A stretch of 64,000 nucleotides of DNA from Novosphingobium sp. (lineage in GTDB: Bacteria; Pseudomonadota; Alphaproteobacteria; Sphingomonadales; Sphingomonadaceae). The translations under genes were made by a program, and so were the position numbers. The notes beneath the pieces are model-generated. The model saw only the letters and a program-made list of their open reading frames with translations. It was not told the origin of the DNA and did not search any database. Shown in pieces: positions 54,669-61,772 of this stretch; the first letter of the stretch is position 1, and the number at the start of each line of letters is the position of its first letter. Location: contig NZ_JAUYNB010000038.1 in assembly GCF_030699305.1 (NCBI RefSeq), positions 1 through 64,000 of the forward strand, given 5' to 3'.

Positions 54669-57554
54669 CTAAAGGCCCATGCCGATTGACCGGCTCCGTT
54701 CCATCGACACGGAAGCGGCAAGGTCGCGGGCCAGATCGCGACCAAGTTCTGGTTTGATGCCAAGTTCGTGCGCCCGCCCGCGCACCAGAGATTCGACCTG
54801 CGCGTCGCGCTCCAGGCCCTTCGTCATGTCGACCATACGGCTGGAGACTTGGCGTGCTCCGTTCATGTCGCCGCGCTGCTGCATCGTTTCCCGAAGCCGC
54901 CCCAGCCGCTGCCAGTCATTTACGAACCGGTCGGCGCGCTGCGCCGGGTCGATGCGGATTTCGGCTTCAAGCTGCATGGCGCGCATTGCGCCCTGGGTGC
55001 GGCCATCGGCGGCCTCGCGCGCCAACTCCGGCTGGCGCTGCATGGCGCTGGCAAAATCGGCGGTGGCATGTGGCCGGATTGTGTCGAGAGCCTTCCCGGC
55101 CTTCTCCAGCGCGTCGCGCTGGTGTGGCAGGATTGGTAAATTCTGCTCGCGCATCTGGCCGATGTCGGCGGCGGCACGGGCGTAGCGTTCGACCGCTCGG
55201 CGCTGATCTGACAGCCCGGTCTGTTCGGTCGGCGAGACTTCGAGCTTCTGCGCTTGCGGACGGAAACTGGCGAAGATGGATTTCGCCCGCTCCGGCACGT
55301 GCCGTGCAATCTCGACGATGCGTTCGCGGAACGTGATCCCGCGCCGCTCAGCGAACTGGCGTTCGGGCTTGTAGTCGCTCGCCATGTCCTTGCCGCGCTC
55401 CCGGCTGAGCGTGCGGACGAGTTTTGACTGATCGGCGAAGTCATCGCGCCCATAGTGCAGGGCCACGCCGTCGCGGTGGCGTGAGAGGCCGACATAGGCC
55501 CCGTGGCTGTCCATCCCCGGCGTGGCGAGCACATGGGTGCGGTCCACCGTCATGCCCTGCGCCTTGTGGATCGTGGCGGCATAGCCATGATCAATGTGGG
55601 CATAGTTTTTGGTGTCAAAGGCGACGCTGCGGCCATCGTCGGTGCGCACGGCCATGCTTTGCGCGCTAATCCGCTCGACCGTGCCCAAGGTGCCGTTCTT
55701 GACGCCCAGCCCACGCTCATTGCGCAGGAACATGATGCGGTCGCCGCTGGCGAACTGGCGCTCGCCGCGATCTGCTTTGATCGACACGTCCATGCCCAGT
55801 TCGCCCGCATCACGCAGCCGCCCGCGCGCGGCGTCATTGAGCTCGCGCACTTCGTCGTTGGTATGGGTGAGGATGATGCGCGTATCGCCGGGGCTGGCCT
55901 GCCGGTCTCGATCCCAACGCTCGATCAGCTCGCCGCGTGCCGCTTTCCTCGTCTCGGCGGCATGCACCATATCGCGCTCGCCATAGGCCTGAATGGCAAG
56001 TCCGGTGCGCCCGGTGGCAAGGTGCCGCGTGGCGTCCTGCTGCCAGCCGTCATGCTGGCGGCGCACCTCGCTGATTTCGACGCCGCCGTGCCGTTCGTGG
56101 ATCGCACGGAAGGCTGCTCCGGCTTCGATGGCTTGGAGCTGCTGCGGGTCCCCAGCCAGGACAACTTTCGCGCCCGCATCGGCGGCATGGGACAGCACGC
56201 GCTCCATCTGGCGCGTGCCGACCATGCCTGCTTCATCGATGACCAGCACGTCGCGCGACGTGAGCAATTCGCGGCCCTGGCCCCACTGATGCTCAAGGCT
56301 GGCGATGGTGCGCGACGCGATGCCGGAACCATGCTCCAGCCCCTCGGCTGCAATGCCGGACAGGGCGGCACCGCGAACGGTATAGCCAGCGCTTTCCCAG
56401 GCCTCGCGCGCCACGCCCAGCATCGCGCTTTTGCCGGTCCCGGCATAGCCGACGACAACGCTCAGGCCGCGCCCATCGGTCACATGCTCGAATGCTGCGC
56501 GCTGCTCGCCGGAGAGGATCAGGCCGCGTGTCTCGGCGCGCGCCAGCGCTCCTTCCCGGCCTTTCTGATCGACGCCATTCCGCTCGCGCTCCGCCATCAA
56601 TTCCGATGCGCGCTGCAATCGCTGCTCGGTCTCAATCATTTGACGCGACGTGAACCGGTCTTCGCCGCGTCCGTCCTTGCCCAGCGCAATCAGGTCCGAC
56701 GATCCGCGCACCGCGCTCATCGCCTGATCGAACTGCTCTTTTCCATCACTGTGCCGATGCACGAACATCGCCAGATCGCGGCCCGTGAAGGTGGCCTGGC
56801 TGTGCGTGATCGCGTCGAGCGCGACAGCGGGGTTGGCGATGATCCGCTCGCCATTTCGCTGCGCGACGGCGCGGTGTTCTTCGATCCGCTCTGCCTCAAG
56901 CCCGCGCACGCCCATGCGCGAAGCGGCGGGGCCGATCTTGTCCTGCGGCTCCAGCGCAATGCCCTGCGCCTCCAGGCTGCGGTGATCGATCCGCGCGTCG
57001 ATATCGAGTTCGGCGAGGCGCTGATTGACGTGATCGGCCCACCGTTCGCGCCACTGCTCGACCAGCTCGGCCTTGTTCCAGTCGCGCACCTTCGCGCCGA
57101 ACCCGTCTTTGCCAACCTCGCGCATGGTCAGCATGACATGAGCATGGGGCTTGGGCTGGCCGTCTGCGCCAATATCCCAGTGGACATTGAGGTCGGCGAT
57201 CATGCCCTTTTCGACGAACTCGGCCTCGGCAAACTCCCGTGCCAGCTCGATGCCCTGTTCCTTGGTCAGTTCGCGCGGAATGGCGAATTCGACCTCGCGG
57301 GCAAGCTGCGCATCCTTGCGCTTTTCGGCGGCCTCGACGGCATTCCACAGTTTCTCGCGGTCGCCGAATTCCTCCGGCGCACCTTCCGGCAACATTATTT
57401 CGGAATGGACGACTCCGTCCTTGTTGGTGAAATCATGGTCGCGGTCGAGCCGGTCGTCGTGCAGTCGTTCGGCCCCGCGATAGGCCGCTGACGCCACAGC
57501 GCTGCGCCCGCTCGACCGGCTGATGACTTTAACGGAGAGGTGGAAGATCGCCAT
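54669..57554 (-). CDS. traA: Conjugative relaxase-helicase TraA (MOBQ family)
   Basis: This 961-residue protein nicks oriT and unwinds the transferred strand. The relaxase domain opens MAIFHLSVKVISRSSGRSAV with AAYRGAERL and the metal triad PHAHVML at about residue 135. The helicase part has VVGYAGTGKSAML (Walker A), VLVIDEAGMVG, LAGDPQQLQ and the RecD-like ATIHKAQGMTVDRT. The length fits the rhizobial TraA group (about 1000-1100, slightly short here). The ATG at 57554 lies beside oriT, as expected. The traC-like gene is divergent. Confidence 0.95.
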   Translation of the reverse strand: MAIFHLSVKVISRSSGRSAVASAAYRGAERLHDDRLDRDHDFTNKDGVVHSEIMLPEGAPEEFGDREKLWNAVEAAEKRKDAQLAREVEFAIPRELTKEQGIELAREFAEAEFVEKGMIADLNVHWDIGADGQPKPHAHVMLTMREVGKDGFGAKVRDWNKAELVEQWRERWADHVNQRLAELDIDARIDHRSLEAQGIALEPQDKIGPAASRMGVRGLEAERIEEHRAVAQRNGERIIANPAVALDAITHSQATFTGRDLAMFVHRHSDGKEQFDQAMSAVRGSSDLIALGKDGRGEDRFTSRQMIETEQRLQRASELMAERERNGVDQKGREGALARAETRGLILSGEQRAAFEHVTDGRGLSVVVGYAGTGKSAMLGVAREAWESAGYTVRGAALSGIAAEGLEHGSGIASRTIASLEHQWGQGRELLTSRDVLVIDEAGMVGTRQMERVLSHAADAGAKVVLAGDPQQLQAIEAGAAFRAIHERHGGVEISEVRRQHDGWQQDATRHLATGRTGLAIQAYGERDMVHAAETRKAARGELIERWDRDRQASPGDTRIILTHTNDEVRELNDAARGRLRDAGELGMDVSIKADRGERQFASGDRIMFLRNERGLGVKNGTLGTVERISAQSMAVRTDDGRSVAFDTKNYAHIDHGYAATIHKAQGMTVDRTHVLATPGMDSHGAYVGLSRHRDGVALHYGRDDFADQSKLVRTLSRERGKDMASDYKPERQFAERRGITFRERIVEIARHVPERAKSIFASFRPQAQKLEVSPTEQTGLSDQRRAVERYARAAADIGQMREQNLPILPHQRDALEKAGKALDTIRPHATADFASAMQRQPELAREAADGRTQGAMRAMQLEAEIRIDPAQRADRFVNDWQRLGRLRETMQQRGDMNGARQVSSRMVDMTKGLERDAQVESLVRGRAHELGIKPELGRDLARDLAASVSMERSRSIGMGL

Positions 57555-57583
57555 GACGGCATTCCATCTACGCCACCAAGCGC

Positions 57584-57611
57584 ACGTCGGCACGACGTAT
57601 AAGCGCGCCCT
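57584..57611. other. Predicted origin of transfer (oriT)
   Basis: A perfect inverted repeat ACGTCG-GCA-CGACGT (57584-57598) is followed by TATAAGCGCGCCCT (57598-57611). That layout, with the repeat next to a TAAGYGCGCCCT-like nic core, is the RSF1010/MOBQ oriT plan. It is placed between traA and the traC-like gene, its classical position. Confidence 0.85.
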
Positions 57612-57726
57612 CCCATGATAAAATCCTGCTCGGGACTATCTCGTATCAAGCCGTCTCGACGACTCTACAGCATTGAACCCAATCCGATATTATCATCGGC
57701 GCATCACCTCTCGATGGAGACAGAAG

Positions 57727-58032
57727 ATGCGCAAACCCCGTGACTTTGATTCGGAACTGAAGGCGCTCGCCGATAAGGCAAAGCAACTGAAGGAACGTCG
57801 CGTGCAGCAACTCGGCGAACTGGTGATTGCCACCGGGGCAGATGCTACCGACTCGGAAACGCTGGCCGGTGCGCTGCTCGTCATCGCCGATACCACTGAC
57901 GCCGGAAAGAAGGAGGCGTGGCGCAAACGCGGCTCTGCATTCTTTCAAAGCAAGGCGCGCAAGCGTGGCGACGGAACTCAGGGCCAGCCGGACGGCACTC
58001 TCCCGCTTGACGGCGGCGCGGCATCGGCTTGA
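57727..58032 (+). CDS. Conjugal transfer protein, TraC/TraD-like (1)
   Basis: This 101-residue protein starts MRKPRDFDSELKALADKAKQLKERRVQQLGELVIATGAD and ends in a Gly-rich tail. It is the usual small oriT-proximal partner in sphingomonad elements and is labelled TraC or TraD by different annotators. It likely helps TraA assemble at oriT. A GGAG lies about 10 nt before the ATG. Confidence 0.83.
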   Translation: MRKPRDFDSELKALADKAKQLKERRVQQLGELVIATGADATDSETLAGALLVIADTTDAGKKEAWRKRGSAFFQSKARKRGDGTQGQPDGTLPLDGGAASA

Positions 58033-58039
58033 AGCAGCA

Positions 58040-58321
58040 ATGGCCCGCACCGACATGCGCGAATGGCAAGTCCAGCGTCGTGAACGCACGCGGCAACTGA
58101 TCGAGCTTGGCGGCCTGGTCGTAAAGGCCGGACTGGTCGAACTTACCGACGATGATCGCGCCACGCTCTATGGCGCGTTCCTCACCGTCGCGGCTAAACT
58201 GCGCAGCGAGGACCGCGAACAGGCGCTGGCGCTTTGGAAGCGCAAGGGGAAGCGGGCGTTTGAAATGGACACGGAAATCGATCGGAAGCGAATTTCGCTA
58301 CCGCGCAAAATGGCAAAGTGA
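58040..58321 (+). CDS. Conjugal transfer protein, TraD-like (2)
   Basis: This 93-residue protein has the conserved RRERTRQLIELGGLVVKAGLVELT and DDRATLYGAFLTVAAKLRS, which define the short TraD family in rhizobial-type systems. It starts 7 nt after the preceding stop. The same frame is open further upstream (from about 57827), so the start at 58040 (MARTDMREW) is a family-based choice. Confidence 0.8.
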   Translation: MARTDMREWQVQRRERTRQLIELGGLVVKAGLVELTDDDRATLYGAFLTVAAKLRSEDREQALALWKRKGKRAFEMDTEIDRKRISLPRKMAK

Positions 58322-58399
58322 ATGTTCTTCCTGGCGCCGTTCCGCCGGTGCTTGTGCCAGAGGTTTGTAAGATCGCCAAAACGCCAAGTCTCACTTAGC

Positions 58400-58419
58400 G
58401 TTTGCGTGGAAACGCAAAC
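58400..58419. promoter_or_regulatory. Inverted repeat upstream of the methyltransferase
   Basis: GTTTGCGT and ACGCAAAC flank a 4-nt loop about 105 bp before the methyltransferase start. As the methyltransferase carries its own HTH, this could be its operator. A terminator for the tra genes is the other reading. Confidence 0.5.
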
Positions 58420-58523
58420 CGCCATAGGAACGTAACAAGTACATTTCTGCGCATTGCGGCCATTGAGCGCTTGCTATCTGGGTCATCTCGCGACACCATG
58501 TCAGAAATATTCCCAGAGGTGTC

Positions 58524-59753
58524 ATGACAACCAACGAATTTTCAGCTCTCCGCGCTCAGGCTGGTGTCAGCATCGAGGACCTGTCGGCCCGGCTGGGATA
58601 CAGCACCCGGCAGCTCTACCGCTGGGAGTCTGGTCAGGGATTACCGCGTGAAGCTGCGCTCACGTTCCTGCGCTCGGTCGTGGGGGATACATCTGGCGAA
58701 GCGGCGCATACCCGGTTCAATTTCATCGATCTGTTTGCAGGCATCGGCGGTTTGCGGAAAGGCTTCGACGCAATCGGGGGGCACTGCGTCTTCACCTCCG
58801 AATACAACAAGTTTTCGCAACAGACTTACATGGCCAATTTCCGCGACAATCATCCCATTTTCGGTGACATCACGGAACTGAAAGACGCGCACGAAGTGCC
58901 CGATCATGATGTGCTGCTGGCAGGATTTCCATGCCAGCCATTTTCCATCGCGGGCGTTTCTAAGAAAAATTCACTCGGTCGCAGCCATGGTTTTGCCTGT
59001 GAAGCACAAGGCACTCTGTTTTTCGATGTTGCGCGTATCCTTGATGCCAAACGCCCGGCGGCGTTCATGCTCGAAAACGTCAAGAATCTCACTAGTCATG
59101 ATCGTGGACGCACGTTCGAGGTGATCTTGAAAACGCTTCGTGAAGAACTCGGCTATCACGTCTGGTATAAGGTGATCGACGCCGGGCATTTTGTGCCTCA
59201 GCATCGGGAGCGCATCGTCATCGTCGGTTTCCGAGATGAAGTGCCGTTCTCATGGGATCGCCTGCGGCTACCCGAAAAGGGGACGCGCCGTTTGCGTGAT
59301 ATTCTTCATCCGGCGGACGGATCGGAAATTCCGGAACACCCTTACACGCTAGGCGCAGATGCCATCGTGAATGAGAAATACACGCTGACGCCAAAACTGT
59401 GGGATTATCTGCAAAGCTATGCGGCCAAGCACAAAGCCAAGGGTAACGGGTTCGGATTCGGACTCGTGACGCCCGATGATGTCGCGCGGACGCTATCGGC
59501 ACGATACTATAAAGACGGCTCTGAGATTTTGGTCAGCCGGGGCAAAGGCAAAAACCCAAGGCGCTTGACGCCGCGAGAATGTGCTCGGCTCATGGGATAT
59601 CCGGACGATTTCCGTATCCCCGTGTCCGATACGCAGGCTTACAAGCAATTCGGCAATTCAGTGGCGGTTCCAGTCTTTCATGAGGTTGCGAGAATCATGC
59701 AGCCACACATTCAGGCGCTACTTGAAGGTTCGCAGCGCCGCAAAGCGGCCTGA
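58524..59753 (+). CDS. 5-methylcytosine methyltransferase with N-terminal HTH
   Basis: This 409-residue type II methyltransferase has an HTH at residues 1-50 ([28 protein letters not shown]), then motif [14 protein letters not shown], the catalytic PCQ at C137 (GFPCQPFS), ENV at about 184 (LENVKNL), [11 protein letters not shown] and a C-terminal FGNSVAVPV. An HTH in front of a 5mC enzyme is known from the SsoII/EcoRII group, where it represses the system's own promoter. The product protects the host against the endonuclease two genes on. Base composition is well below that of host genes. Confidence 0.93.
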   Translation: MTTNEFSALRAQAGVSIEDLSARLGYSTRQLYRWESGQGLPREAALTFLRSVVGDTSGEAAHTRFNFIDLFAGIGGLRKGFDAIGGHCVFTSEYNKFSQQTYMANFRDNHPIFGDITELKDAHEVPDHDVLLAGFPCQPFSIAGVSKKNSLGRSHGFACEAQGTLFFDVARILDAKRPAAFMLENVKNLTSHDRGRTFEVILKTLREELGYHVWYKVIDAGHFVPQHRERIVIVGFRDEVPFSWDRLRLPEKGTRRLRDILHPADGSEIPEHPYTLGADAIVNEKYTLTPKLWDYLQSYAAKHKAKGNGFGFGLVTPDDVARTLSARYYKDGSEILVSRGKGKNPRRLTPRECARLMGYPDDFRIPVSDTQAYKQFGNSVAVPVFHEVARIMQPHIQALLEGSQRRKAA

Positions 59754-59755
59754 TT

Positions 59756-60208
59756 TTGGCCGACGTTCATGATGTTCCAACACGAAGCCGAAATATGGCT
59801 GCGATCAGGAGCGGCAATACCAAACCGGAACTGATCGTGCGCCAAGCCCTCCACGCCATGGGCTTGCGTTACCGCCTCCATGTCGCGAACCTGCCGGGCA
59901 AGCCTGATCTTGTGCTCGCTCGGCATCGTGCCGTCATTTTCGTGAATGGGTGTTTTTGGCATCATCATGACTGCCATCTGTTCAAGTGGCCCGCGACGCG
60001 GTCAGAGTTCTGGCACGCAAAGATTAGCCGGAATGTGGCCAATGACGCGCGGGCAATTTCAGATTTGCAGCAAGCCGGATGGCGCGTCGCGGTAATATGG
60101 GAATGCGCCTTGAAGGGCCGAACTAGGCTTGATGCTCGGCTGGCTATGCAAGAAGTCGCTGACTGGATAAAATCATCAAAAGCAACATTGTCGATCAGGG
60201 GCGAATGA
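59756..60208 (+). CDS. vsr: Very short patch repair endonuclease Vsr
   Basis: This 150-residue nuclease nicks next to T:G mismatches made by deamination of 5mC. It has RNMAAIRSGNTKPELIVRQALHAMG, the catalytic LPGKPDLVLARHRAVIF, and the zinc site NGCFWHHHDCHLF. The start is TTG at 59756, 3 nt after the methyltransferase stop; no in-frame ATG exists early enough. Its presence implies the methylase acts at a Dcm-like cytosine. Confidence 0.93.
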   Translation: MADVHDVPTRSRNMAAIRSGNTKPELIVRQALHAMGLRYRLHVANLPGKPDLVLARHRAVIFVNGCFWHHHDCHLFKWPATRSEFWHAKISRNVANDARAISDLQQAGWRVAVIWECALKGRTRLDARLAMQEVADWIKSSKATLSIRGE

Positions 60209-60209
60209 T

Positions 60210-61529
60210 TTGTCTGCATCGTTATCACAACTGCTGAAACTGATGCGTGATCACGGCGCGGACAGAATCTATGCCAAGAAACTGTCACCGAACGACAATT
60301 CAAAAAATCAGGTCTATTTGGGTGGCGGGTTTGGTGCTCTCAACATCATCCCGCACGGCGAGATTATCACCGATACGCGTTCGATGGCGGGGAGCAAACA
60401 GGACCGCCCCAAAGCCAGAGTGAATTTCTTTTGGCTCGACGCCGACGGACGACATCCGGCCCCGGATGCCCAGCTCATTCTGTATCCCGATTATCCCGAG
60501 GTGCGAATGTCGGGATTTTTGAAAGGCTGCAAGTCAGCGCCATCAAATCTTATGACGGTGCGTGACCCGGGCCGTGTCCTGTTTTTCGGCATCACGCAGC
60601 AAGGCGACGTGCTTGGCTTCGCTACCGGGCCGGAAGATCCCATAACCGCTGAACTTAACGCCACACTATGGGAAACGATTGGTGTTTTCCATGAGTTGCC
60701 AATGGACCTGGCGCAGAAAACGAGCACGAAAGACATTTTGCTCGCCGAACTTCGCCGCATTTATGGTCTTCACTGGATCGCCTCGCAGAAGTTGGCAAGG
60801 GACGGCCAGAAGCTGCCATATTCCGCGAGGAACGGCGGCGGCTACACGCTGGAAGCTGAACTGGGCATCACCCCCAACGGCTATTCCGAACCTGACTTCA
60901 TGGGCTGGGAGGTCAAGCAATACGGCGTCGGCGATTTCAGGAAATTTCTGCCTAAAACTCCGGTCACGCTGATGACTCCCGAACCAACGGGGGGCATTTA
61001 CAAAACGGAAGGCCCGGCTGAATTCCTGCGTCGTTACGGCTACCCCGACAAGAGCGGAAAGCCGGACAGGTATAACTTCGGCGGCGTCTATACCTGTGGC
61101 AAAGAGTACCACGCGGACACGGGGCTGCGGATTACCGTAGACGGCTATGATCCGGCCAGCGGAAAGATCACTGACCTGAACGGCGGCATTTCACTTTACA
61201 ACCGGGAAAACGAAGTTGCGGCGGTCTGGTCATTCACGGGCATGATGCAACACTGGAACCGGAAACACGCACAGGCAGCATATGTGCCTTCGCTTTTCCG
61301 GACGCCTCCACCGGAATACGCTTACGGCCCGCGCGTTCTGCTATGCGAGCAAACTGACTTTCTCTTGTTTTTGAGAGCTTTCACTGCGGGCATCGTCTAC
61401 TACGATCCCGGCATAAAGATCGAAAAGGCCTCAACGCCAAAGCCAGAAATCAAGCGGCGCAGCCAGTTTCGGGTTAAGCACAACCTGATTACCCAGATGT
61501 ACCATCACAGCGAAATTGTTGAGCTTTAG
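60210..61529 (+). CDS. MvaI/BcnI-family type II restriction endonuclease
   Basis: This 439-residue protein has family blocks AKKLSPNDNSKNQVYLGGGF near the N terminus and the nuclease core PDFMGWEVKQY: D229, E234 and K236 form the PD-(D/E)xK set. MvaI cuts CCWGG and BcnI CCSGG, so a CCNGG-type target is predicted, matching the Dcm-like methylase and Vsr. The TTG start at 60210 follows AGGGGCG and couples translation to vsr; ATG at 60243 is the alternative. It is longer than MvaI or BcnI themselves (about 240), with an N-terminal extension of unknown role. Confidence 0.88.
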   Translation: MSASLSQLLKLMRDHGADRIYAKKLSPNDNSKNQVYLGGGFGALNIIPHGEIITDTRSMAGSKQDRPKARVNFFWLDADGRHPAPDAQLILYPDYPEVRMSGFLKGCKSAPSNLMTVRDPGRVLFFGITQQGDVLGFATGPEDPITAELNATLWETIGVFHELPMDLAQKTSTKDILLAELRRIYGLHWIASQKLARDGQKLPYSARNGGGYTLEAELGITPNGYSEPDFMGWEVKQYGVGDFRKFLPKTPVTLMTPEPTGGIYKTEGPAEFLRRYGYPDKSGKPDRYNFGGVYTCGKEYHADTGLRITVDGYDPASGKITDLNGGISLYNRENEVAAVWSFTGMMQHWNRKHAQAAYVPSLFRTPPPEYAYGPRVLLCEQTDFLLFLRAFTAGIVYYDPGIKIEKASTPKPEIKRRSQFRVKHNLITQMYHHSEIVEL

Positions 61530-61596
61530 CTTGGGGGCCGCTGACCGACAGGATCATGCACGGTTGTGGCATAATCGGATGCTGATTTGGGACGCT

Positions 61597-61681
61597 GCAA
61601 AATGAAGGCGGGGGCCGCAGCCCCCGCCTCGATTTGGTGCAATTCAGATTGCTTGTTAACAACCAGACCTGCGATTTCTGA
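61597..61681 (-). ncRNA. Candidate tracrRNA for the adjacent Cas9
   Basis: Reading the minus strand from a start near 61681: CUCAGAAAUCGCAGGUCUGG and on to about 61653 is the likely anti-repeat. A perfect hairpin GCAAU-CUGA-AUUGC (61639-61652) is the nexus. Then a 10-bp GC stem with a 4-nt loop (61606-61629) followed by TTCATTTT is a rho-independent terminator. The size of about 85 nt and the three-part layout suit a type II-C tracrRNA. The array is outside the window, so base pairing with a repeat cannot be tested here. Confidence 0.7.
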
Positions 61682-61687
61682 GCGCCT

Positions 61688-61715
61688 AGAATAGCATTGC
61701 CGTGATTGACGTCAA
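61688..61715 (-). promoter_or_regulatory. Sigma-70 promoter for the tracrRNA candidate
   Basis: On the minus strand TTGACG (61710-61715), a 16-bp spacer and TATTCT (61688-61693) form a good -35/-10 pair that places the start near 61681. The -35 lies in a palindromic TTGACGTCAA, so a weaker rightward -35 towards cas9 overlaps it. Confidence 0.7.
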
Positions 61716-61728
61716 CCCGTCAGGCTGC

Positions 61729-61745
61729 GATCAATTACATTGATC
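61729..61745. promoter_or_regulatory. Inverted repeat upstream of cas9
   Basis: GATCAA-TTACA-TTGATC is a perfect 6-bp dyad 28 bp before the cas9 start, between the divergent tracrRNA promoter and cas9. It may bind a regulator or be chance. Confidence 0.45.
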
Positions 61746-61772
61746 TTGCTAAATAATCGAATGGGCGGCTGC

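Noticed and set aside
55503..57491. A 662-codon frame opposite traA
   Set aside because: TraA motifs on the minus strand are unambiguous; this is their shadow.
61606..61629. Hairpin read as terminator of the restriction endonuclease gene
   Set aside because: On the plus strand the stem has no T-run after it. On the minus strand it is followed by TTCATTTT, so it better ends a leftward RNA. Some effect on both strands cannot be excluded.
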